Source: Oscillospiraceae bacterium (GTDB lineage: Bacteria; Bacillota; Clostridia; Oscillospirales; Ruminococcaceae). Taken from it: 20,711 nucleotides of DNA. Each line of letters starts with the position of its first letter. The first letter of the stretch is position 1. A program made the translations under genes and the position numbers. This document shows positions 14,860 to 20,711 of the stretch, piece by piece. Under the pieces are notes generated by a model. The model was given only the letters and a program-made list of their open reading frames with translations, was not told the origin of the DNA and searched no databases. Location of the stretch: positions 1-20,711 of the forward strand of contig JAEDGE010000017.1 of NCBI GenBank assembly GCA_016297675.1, in the 5' to 3' direction.

Positions 14860-15966
14860 TTATGCACCAAATTCAGCTTGTACGGCTTCTAATGCAGCAG
14901 CGATTACCTTGTCCATGTCATAGTACTTGTACTGACCAAGCCGACCGCCAAAGATGACATTTGGAACCGTATCTGCCAATTTTTTGTATTCTAAATACAT
15001 GGCATCATTTCGTTCATTGTTGACCGGATAATATGGCTCATCTCCCTTTTTCCATTCAGAAGAATATTCTCTGGAGATAACGGTTTTCGGCTGTTTGCCG
15101 AATTCAAAGTGCTTGTGTTCAATGATTCTGGTGTATGGAACTTCCCGTTCTGTGTAGTTGACAACGGCATTTCCCTGATAATTATCACAATCCAGCACTT
15201 CTGTTTCAAAGCGAACGCTGCGGTATTCCAGCACGCCAAGTTTGTAATCAAAGAATGCATCAATCTGACCAGTGAAAACGGTTTTTTCTGCAATATTCGG
15301 ATTTTCCCGAATAAAGTCGAAATAATCCGTTTCGGTAAGAATGTCAGCCCCTTGCAGCATTTTTTCTACAATCGGGGTATAGCCGCCAATCGGAATGCCT
15401 TGATAACGGTCGTTGAAGTAATTGTTGTCATAAGTAAATCGCAGCGGCAGACGCTTGATGATAAAGGACGGTAAGTCGGTGCAGTTTCTGCCCCACTGCT
15501 TTTCTGTATAGCCCTTGATCAGCTTTTCATAAACGTCAGTACCAACCAAAGAAAGAGCCTGTTCTTCCAGATTTTTTGGTTCTGTAATGTTCAGAGCATC
15601 GATCTGCTGTGCAATGCGTTCTTTTGCCTCCTGCGGCGTGCGGATATTCCACATTTTGCTGAAGGTGTTCATGTTGAACGGCAGGTTGTACAGTTCATCT
15701 TTATAGACAGCGATGGGAGAGTTGATATAGTTGTTGAATTCTGCAAATTGATTGATATAATCCCATACCTGTTTGTTGGAAGTATGGAAGATGTGAGCAC
15801 CGTATTTGTGTACATGGATATCCTCAATGGTTTCGCAGTAGATGTTGCCCGCAATGTGATTTCTGCGTTCCAGAACCAAACAGGTTTTACCACGCTGCAT
15901 GGCTTCATAGGCAAATACTGCACCGAATAAACCGGCACCAACAATTAAATAATCGTATTTTTTCAT
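14860..15966 (-). CDS. glf: UDP-galactopyranose mutase
   Basis: Flavoenzyme that interconverts UDP-galactopyranose and UDP-galactofuranose, supplying the five-membered-ring donor for the galactofuranosyltransferase of this locus. The 368-residue length equals the bacterial norm. It shows the FAD-binding YDYLIVGAGLFGAVFAYEA (4-22), HKYGAHIFHT, YTEKQWGR, PIGGYTP and C-terminal GGRLGQYKYYDMDKVI. An upstream ATG at 16008 overlaps the preceding gene, but AGGAGG (15972-15977) is 5 bases from the ATG at 15966, and this start gives the standard N-terminus. It begins 25 bases after the multidomain pyruvyl transferase gene. Confidence 0.96.
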   Translation of the reverse strand: MKKYDYLIVGAGLFGAVFAYEAMQRGKTCLVLERRNHIAGNIYCETIEDIHVHKYGAHIFHTSNKQVWDYINQFAEFNNYINSPIAVYKDELYNLPFNMNTFSKMWNIRTPQEAKERIAQQIDALNITEPKNLEEQALSLVGTDVYEKLIKGYTEKQWGRNCTDLPSFIIKRLPLRFTYDNNYFNDRYQGIPIGGYTPIVEKMLQGADILTETDYFDFIRENPNIAEKTVFTGQIDAFFDYKLGVLEYRSVRFETEVLDCDNYQGNAVVNYTEREVPYTRIIEHKHFEFGKQPKTVISREYSSEWKKGDEPYYPVNNERNDAMYLEYKKLADTVPNVIFGGRLGQYKYYDMDKVIAAALEAVQAEFGA

Positions 15967-15971
15967 CTTTT

Positions 15972-15977
15972 CCTCCT
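15972..15977 (-). promoter_or_regulatory. Start-deciding ribosome binding site of glf
   Basis: AGGAGG on the minus strand, 5 bases before the ATG at 15966. The longer frame from 16008 has no comparable site. Confidence 0.8.
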
Positions 15978-15991
15978 GTTTTTCATGTGAA

Positions 15992-18736
15992 TTATCTATG
16001 GCAATCAATGGTTTTTACATGTGTGTCAAAACATACACTGTCACAAACACATTGCTTTGTCTTATCGTATACCACAATATTGATGCCGCGGCGGCAAACA
16101 GAAGCACCAATTTTATTAAAGGAAATCGCAGTGATGTTGCCGGCTTTCAGCGGTTTGCTGGTAGCAACTACTGGAATTCCTTCCTTAGTGGTTGCTCGAA
16201 CTGTCACAGCTTTCTGATAAGCAGATTCCTCTGCCAGTAGTTTTCCGCTGTCAATGATAGCAGCATAACCATACCAATGTTTTTTTGTCAGGTTGATGGT
16301 AACTCCAATTTTCTGCATTTCTGCAAATATTTCATCAGTAAAGTAGTAGCCGGGTGTATCTTTTACGGCAATAGCAATTGCATAGTTTTCAATGTTTGCC
16401 TGCAACGCCTTGAGGTAGGGGATAAATTCCCGAATATTCACCAGAGAAAACTTTGCATATTGGATGAGATGTGCAATTTTCCGATTGGCAGATTGATTCG
16501 CAAGGGTTAAAGTCGTCACTTTTGCAGATAGAGCATCAATCCGCTTGACCAGTAAATCATAAGTGGAGAGGGGCTTTTTGGTTGGATCTTCCAGTGCATT
16601 TCGCAGCCAATTTAGGCAGCGAGTACGTTCCTGCTCCAGAATTTCATAAACAGCATCATAATCCACTGGTGTATGCAGCAGTTCTTCTTTCTTTTTCAGG
16701 TCATTTAAACTGGTGATGAGTCGGTCTTTCAGTCCCAGCAGACCAAGAATCGATTCAAAGCGGCTCTTGCCTCGCTTTTCATTTACAATTGCAACGAAGT
16801 TTTTCTTCATCAAAATAGCGAAACAAATGCCATGAAAGGAATCTGCAATAAAGAAATCAGAATGAATAATGTTCGCAAGACGGTCTTCAATGAGTCCACC
16901 GAACTGTACCGGCAGATCAAAGTCGTTCAAATCTTTCTGCTGATATGCCATCTCCGTATAAACCATGGTGTTCAGTTTCTTTTTCTTTGCTGCATAGCGA
17001 AGAATATCTGCTTTTTCCTTATTTGGGTCAAGAATATAAGCACCCAGATAATTGTGTTCGATTGGCTGTTTGGAGTGGCTTGCGAGTTCTCTGTAGTATT
17101 CCGGCTTGCAGAGGAAAACTGGATCCAGTACCCACTGTGCCTCTACGCCGAATTCTTTTGCACAAATCTCGACACCGCTTTTTTCCCGGACGGAGAATGC
17201 ATCAAATCGCTGCATAAAGTGTGCCATTTCTGCACGGGTTTCTTCCGGACTCCAGATATAGTCGTGTCCGAAAGAAGCGGCATAGGCAATTTTTTTCTTG
17301 TTATCCTGTACCCAGTCCAATGTACACCATCTGCCGAAATTATTGTATAAACCGTCATTAAAGAGCTGATCCGAACCGACGACAAACATTTTGCAGAACT
17401 GGTTTAGTTCTTTCATTGCTTGTTTATTCGGATAAATTTTTGCGGTATCATAATCAGGGAATGGGGATTCCCCATAGATTTTTGTCAATGCAGGTTTGTG
17501 TGCACAATTTCCGGGACGTTCAATCATCAAAACAGAATATCCCAGGTCACACAACACTTTGTATAAAGCATAATAGGTCAGAGCACCGCCGAAGTTTCCA
17601 ACGGTATGGATGCCGACCAATCCAATATCGTGTTGATTGTTCATAACCATTTTTACGGTTTCCTCCATTGATTTGGTACGCAGCAGCTGGAAGAACACCG
17701 ATCTTCCAATGTGTGCTGGATACGCTGCCTTGAGTCGGTTTGGAATTTTTGAAAGATCACAGTGCATTTGCTTGCAGGAAGCATTCGGTTGAATCCACTG
17801 AAAGAGCTGGTTTCCTTTTTCGTTGTTGAGAAAAACCATAGAAGTTCCTTTTCCATCTGTTTGACTGGGATCTATTTTCTGAATGCCCCAGAAATCACCT
17901 ATGGTCAAATCACCGACTCTTGGAAATGTACAGAATTTGCAGTTATGACAGCAGGGACGCAGTGCGATATTATGCTGAAAAATCCGTTCATAGGTATCGT
18001 TTCCGCGGTTTGTCCCGTGATAGCTTGTACCATCTGAAAAATCAATATCAATATTTGTTGCCAGCCAGCCATGTTTTTTATCTCGGAATCGTATATCCAC
18101 TGCTTGCTTTCCAGGAAATGTTTCTTCCAGATAACGATGCAGGATGGCTTGAGATGGAACACCATGACAGAGCAGATCAATCGTATAAAGCCGCTCGCTG
18201 TATTTGTCACCAGCGATATTTTTCATAGCTGCAACTTGACAGGGACAACCGGTAAAGAGAACCGGTTTACCTTTTTTCAAATAGGAGAGTGTTTCCCGAT
18301 AAATCCATTCTGGATCGCTTTGTACATACTTGGAACCTTGCATTGGTGCAAGTTCTTTTTCATTTTTTGCAATCGTCAGAGAAAGGTGTAGATACTGGTC
18401 AAATGCAGCACCAACTACCACTCCCTTTTTTTGAAACATCGCCTGTGCTGCCATGGTGAAAACACCGCCGGAAGAACTTTTTTCCCGGATGTGGTCCGAT
18501 CCACGAACAGCATAACAGGGTGGAGTTGCCGGATTGGAATTTTCCCAGTGTAAGACGGGACAAACCAGCTCACATTTTTTACAGCCAATACAAAGTGCAG
18601 TTTGAATAACCGGATGCTGAAACCCTTCTGCATCCGGTTCAAAATAAACGGCATCCTTCGGGCAGGCATTGGTACATCCGCCGCAGCCTGTGCAGGTTTT
18701 TTTCGGCAGCTGCGGCAGGGAAGTCTCTGTCATCAT
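15992..18736 (-). CDS. Ferredoxin/F420-hydrogenase-beta/pyruvyl transferase fusion with GG-like domain
   Basis: A 914-residue cytoplasmic multidomain protein. Residues 15-59 hold two [4Fe-4S] motifs (C15, C18, C21, C25; C49, C52, C55, C59). Residues about 75-360 match the FrhB/F420-hydrogenase beta family: SSSGGVFT, FTGCPCQVAA (161-170), LLCHGVPS and a second cysteine set (C262, C263, C266, C269) before GDLTIGDFWG. Residues about 372-690 are a polysaccharide pyruvyl transferase (GIHTVGNFGGALTYYALY, FVVGSDQLFN, SVREKSG, ADSFHGICFAI), which normally adds a pyruvate ketal from PEP to a sugar. A helical linker (725-760) leads to a domain (765-908) resembling ILEI/FAM3 GG domains. GGAGG (18744-18748) precedes the ATG, which overlaps the transferase stop codon by 4 bases. 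The modification and the redox role are inferred. Confidence 0.85.
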   Translation of the reverse strand: MMTETSLPQLPKKTCTGCGGCTNACPKDAVYFEPDAEGFQHPVIQTALCIGCKKCELVCPVLHWENSNPATPPCYAVRGSDHIREKSSSGGVFTMAAQAMFQKKGVVVGAAFDQYLHLSLTIAKNEKELAPMQGSKYVQSDPEWIYRETLSYLKKGKPVLFTGCPCQVAAMKNIAGDKYSERLYTIDLLCHGVPSQAILHRYLEETFPGKQAVDIRFRDKKHGWLATNIDIDFSDGTSYHGTNRGNDTYERIFQHNIALRPCCHNCKFCTFPRVGDLTIGDFWGIQKIDPSQTDGKGTSMVFLNNEKGNQLFQWIQPNASCKQMHCDLSKIPNRLKAAYPAHIGRSVFFQLLRTKSMEETVKMVMNNQHDIGLVGIHTVGNFGGALTYYALYKVLCDLGYSVLMIERPGNCAHKPALTKIYGESPFPDYDTAKIYPNKQAMKELNQFCKMFVVGSDQLFNDGLYNNFGRWCTLDWVQDNKKKIAYAASFGHDYIWSPEETRAEMAHFMQRFDAFSVREKSGVEICAKEFGVEAQWVLDPVFLCKPEYYRELASHSKQPIEHNYLGAYILDPNKEKADILRYAAKKKKLNTMVYTEMAYQQKDLNDFDLPVQFGGLIEDRLANIIHSDFFIADSFHGICFAILMKKNFVAIVNEKRGKSRFESILGLLGLKDRLITSLNDLKKKEELLHTPVDYDAVYEILEQERTRCLNWLRNALEDPTKKPLSTYDLLVKRIDALSAKVTTLTLANQSANRKIAHLIQYAKFSLVNIREFIPYLKALQANIENYAIAIAVKDTPGYYFTDEIFAEMQKIGVTINLTKKHWYGYAAIIDSGKLLAEESAYQKAVTVRATTKEGIPVVATSKPLKAGNITAISFNKIGASVCRRGINIVVYDKTKQCVCDSVCFDTHVKTIDCHR

Positions 18737-20580
18737 TTTATAGCCTCCACAGTTGCGGATTCTTTTTGTGGGAGTTCCAAATATTGTTCCCAGAAAGAGA
18801 GCTGCATCAGTTTTTTTCCATTTTCCGCATAGTCCTGTACCGCAGCATCATATTGCTTGTCCAGCTGGCGGTATAGTGCCTTCAAACGGCGGATACATTG
18901 CTTGGCAGCGGCAGGATCACGTTCTGTAACAAATCCCTTTCGACTGTTATAATCATAGTTCAGAATGGTTTGTGTGCGGTAAACGGAACTTTGCTGGACA
19001 CCCTCTGTCGGAACAATATTGAATGCTCGCTTTACAGGTAACCGCAGACCATTCATGGTCAGTTTGTTAATTACTCGCTGGTATAATTTTGTTGCCGGTT
19101 TTGCATTGCAGGCTGCTTCATAGATCGGATAAGAAAATTGTACATCTTCTTCCAGATCTTCGGTATATTGCAGCTTATATCCCTGTTGCATGATGGTTTT
19201 GTGCAGAGCTTCGCCGTCCTGTGACATCAGCCAGTTGACACCACGCAGAAAATCTTCCACGCCTTGCATGAGCAGATTGGCATTTTTATAGCGGTAAAGC
19301 CGCATTTCATTATATACCTGTTTCCGCAAAATGGTACGGAAAGCTTTTTTAGATGGGTTCATATTATGCAGTGAGTTGTCAATTAGGCGATTTCTCAAAA
19401 TATAATAATACAAGAATGAAGAATACTTATTTTCAAATGGTTCGTGCCATACACAAATCCCATTCATCAGTACCAGATATTTTGTATTTCGCAAGCCATA
19501 TTCTACATCATCGCCACGGATGAAAATCGGCATAGGCAGATTCTGGTCAGACACGATTTCTGCTGGGAATACGCAATACCACCAAGCATTATACTGTGTT
19601 TTTTCTTCCAGTTCATTATACAGGCAGGCATCTAACAGTCGCAGATCCAGACCGTGTTTCAGAGAGATCAAATCTCCTCCGTTCCAGACAGCACCAGATT
19701 CGGTCTGTATGTATTTGGTGTCTTGCCGTAGCATAGCACCCCCGATGAAGAGATCGGCATACTGTTCTTTTCGGCAGGAAAGGAATGTGCAGGTGCGGAA
19801 AAGAGATTCCGGTTCTATCGTGACATCATCATCCATCACCAAAATATGGGTGATATCACGTTGTTTTTTGACTTGGTTGATCTCAATCATTCCACGGGTA
19901 AAACCGCCGGCACCGCCGACATTCTTGTTCTGTACAATGTGGATCTTATCGCTGCTCAGAGCGGGAATGTTCAGTGTATGGGCATTATCTGAAATAAATA
20001 CCTCCAGTTTATCATACAAGAAAGAATCTGGATTTTCTAAAAAGCAGTCATTCAGTAACTTCAGATTTTTTTCTAAAAATCGTTCCCGCCTGTATGTACA
20101 AATGTCAATTGCAATTTTTACAGGCTGTATGCTGTTTTCTGGTAATTCTGCGGAATAAAAACCGCCATAGAAACCGGACTGTTCTGAAATACCAGCCAAA
20201 CTAAAGCAATAGATTCCGTTTGTAGAGACACTCTGAAAAGGAAAGGTGAATTCTGTAATCTCACCATAATTTGCCTTGCAGATATATTCACCAATAAAAT
20301 CTGTCAGAACGTCATTCCCTTTTTTTTCTTTCCGCATAAGCGTGAGACGGACATGACCCTCAATGCAAATGGTGAGCGATATGGTTTTAATATTGGTATA
20401 CTTTGCCCATTTTTCAATGGAAAAGCCATTAAAATAAGTATCGAAAAAGATCACGCCGTCTTTGCGAATTTCAATACCGTCACTGGACCAGTTGTACGAA
20501 ATCTTATCATCTCTACGGAAATACATGGGTTCCTCAGTACAGATATCTGTAGAAGGAAATAAGATGTTTTGTAGCTTCAT
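18733..20580 (-). CDS. GlfT2-like galactofuranosyltransferase
   Basis: A 615-residue polymerising GT2 glycosyltransferase expected to build a galactofuranan chain from UDP-galactofuranose. It follows the mycobacterial GlfT2 plan: an N-terminal beta-sandwich with FFDTYFNGFSIEKW, a GT-A domain starting at IAIDICTYRRER, NVGGAGGFTRGM (220-231), metal-binding MDDD (D250-D252), NAWWYCVFP, the catalytic-base region FIRGDDVEYGLR (D357/D358) and WHEPF with H379, then a long helical C-terminal part (about 390-615). A start at 20649 is open, but GGAGG (20587-20591) is 6 bases before the ATG at 20580, which also gives a GlfT2-like N-terminus. It overlaps the next gene by 4 bases. Linkage pattern and acceptor are unknown. 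Confidence 0.9.
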   Translation of the reverse strand: MKLQNILFPSTDICTEEPMYFRRDDKISYNWSSDGIEIRKDGVIFFDTYFNGFSIEKWAKYTNIKTISLTICIEGHVRLTLMRKEKKGNDVLTDFIGEYICKANYGEITEFTFPFQSVSTNGIYCFSLAGISEQSGFYGGFYSAELPENSIQPVKIAIDICTYRRERFLEKNLKLLNDCFLENPDSFLYDKLEVFISDNAHTLNIPALSSDKIHIVQNKNVGGAGGFTRGMIEINQVKKQRDITHILVMDDDVTIEPESLFRTCTFLSCRKEQYADLFIGGAMLRQDTKYIQTESGAVWNGGDLISLKHGLDLRLLDACLYNELEEKTQYNAWWYCVFPAEIVSDQNLPMPIFIRGDDVEYGLRNTKYLVLMNGICVWHEPFENKYSSFLYYYILRNRLIDNSLHNMNPSKKAFRTILRKQVYNEMRLYRYKNANLLMQGVEDFLRGVNWLMSQDGEALHKTIMQQGYKLQYTEDLEEDVQFSYPIYEAACNAKPATKLYQRVINKLTMNGLRLPVKRAFNIVPTEGVQQSSVYRTQTILNYDYNSRKGFVTERDPAAAKQCIRRLKALYRQLDKQYDAAVQDYAENGKKLMQLSFWEQYLELPQKESATVEAIK

Positions 20581-20650
20581 AAAAATCCTCCGATTGCATC
20601 TGTGAAACGAGGTAAAAATCACACCGATGCAGTAAAAAATCCGATGCATC
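20578..20650 (-). repeat. Three imperfect direct repeats in the leader of the glycan operon
   Basis: Read on the plus strand, the units are 20578-20600, 20612-20631 and 20632-20650, each running G/C-T/A-TAAAAAT ... CCGAT(T)GCATC. The second and third abut with a 20-base period; the first is separated by 11 bases and contains the ribosome binding site and start codon of the galactofuranosyltransferase gene. Confidence 0.6.
20587..20591 (-). promoter_or_regulatory. Start-deciding ribosome binding site of the galactofuranosyltransferase gene
   Basis: GGAGG on the minus strand, 6 bases before the ATG at 20580. The frame is open further upstream to 20649, but no comparable site precedes that codon. 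Confidence 0.75.
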
Positions 20651-20673
20651 TTTTTGATATACTGTCCTCTATT

Positions 20674-20711
20674 GCAAACAACGGTGTTGTTTGCAGTGCC
20701 GCTAAAAGCGG
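20674..20711. other. Two adjacent hairpins at the window edge
   Basis: GCAAACAAC (20674-20682) and GTTGTTTGC (20686-20694) form a perfect 9-pair stem with a 3-base loop; CCGC (20699-20702) and GCGG (20708-20711) form a second short stem. They lie upstream of the galactofuranosyltransferase gene. No T-tract follows on either strand within the window, so they may be an operator or the end of a neighbouring unit cut by the edge. Confidence 0.5.

Noticed and set aside
15992..18736. Reading the multidomain protein as a true F420-dependent hydrogenase subunit
   Set aside because: It is embedded in a glycan locus and fused to a pyruvyl transferase, with no hydrogenase or F420 genes nearby; the FrhB-like domain is shared by many unrelated flavoproteins.
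20578..20650. CRISPR array
   Set aside because: The three repeat units are imperfect, two of them abut with no spacer, and one contains a start codon; there are no cas genes.

Overview
The window looks like a chromosomal segment of an anaerobic gut Firmicute, most likely an Oscillospiraceae/Ruminococcus-type Clostridium. This is inferred from moderate GC content, strong AAGGAGG-type ribosome binding sites, NifS/NifU-type Fe-S genes, an F420-hydrogenase-beta-like flavoprotein domain in a sugar locus, and the overall protein style. No rRNA, tRNA, CRISPR array, integrase or transposase was recognised.

Layout, left to right. (1) 59-3216, plus strand: a consensus promoter drives pncA, pncB and hisC, i.e. 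nicotinamide salvage to nicotinate mononucleotide followed by the aminotransferase of histidine synthesis. (2) 3217-4311: an AT-richer patch with a perfect 17-bp hairpin, a probable YezG/DUF600-type immunity gene and a second small hypothetical gene, with no toxin in sight. (3) 4256-8346: a two-gene minus-strand glycosidase operon (GH1 beta-glucosidase, then GH13 alpha-glucosidase-like enzyme) with a divergent AraC-family regulator; the shared intergenic region carries a TCACA direct repeat. (4) 8551-11686, plus strand: a sulfur block of O-acetylhomoserine sulfhydrylase, cysteine desulfurase and a NifU/IscU scaffold. (5) 11779-12421: a small HD-domain protein with its own promoter, ending in a terminator shared with the convergent genes beyond it.

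(6) 12438-20711, minus strand: a surface-polysaccharide locus read from the right edge leftwards. It encodes a GlfT2-like galactofuranosyltransferase, a 914-residue multidomain protein (two [4Fe-4S] clusters, F420-hydrogenase-beta-like domain, polysaccharide pyruvyl transferase, and a C-terminal domain resembling ILEI/FAM3 'GG' domains), UDP-galactopyranose mutase, a small conserved-looking protein, and an ABC-2 exporter (permease and ATPase). The mutase makes UDP-galactofuranose, the transferase polymerises it, the multidomain protein probably adds a pyruvate ketal or a related group, and the ABC pair exports the lipid-linked chain. The simplest reading is a pyruvylated galactofuranose-containing cell-wall glycan. 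The locus probably continues beyond the right edge, since no initiating glycosyltransferase or ligase is present.

The most novel material is in region 6: the four-part pyruvyl transferase fusion, whose C-terminal domain appears circularly permuted relative to human FAM3, and an exporter ATPase with a Rossmann-like tail in place of the usual Wzt carbohydrate-binding domain.
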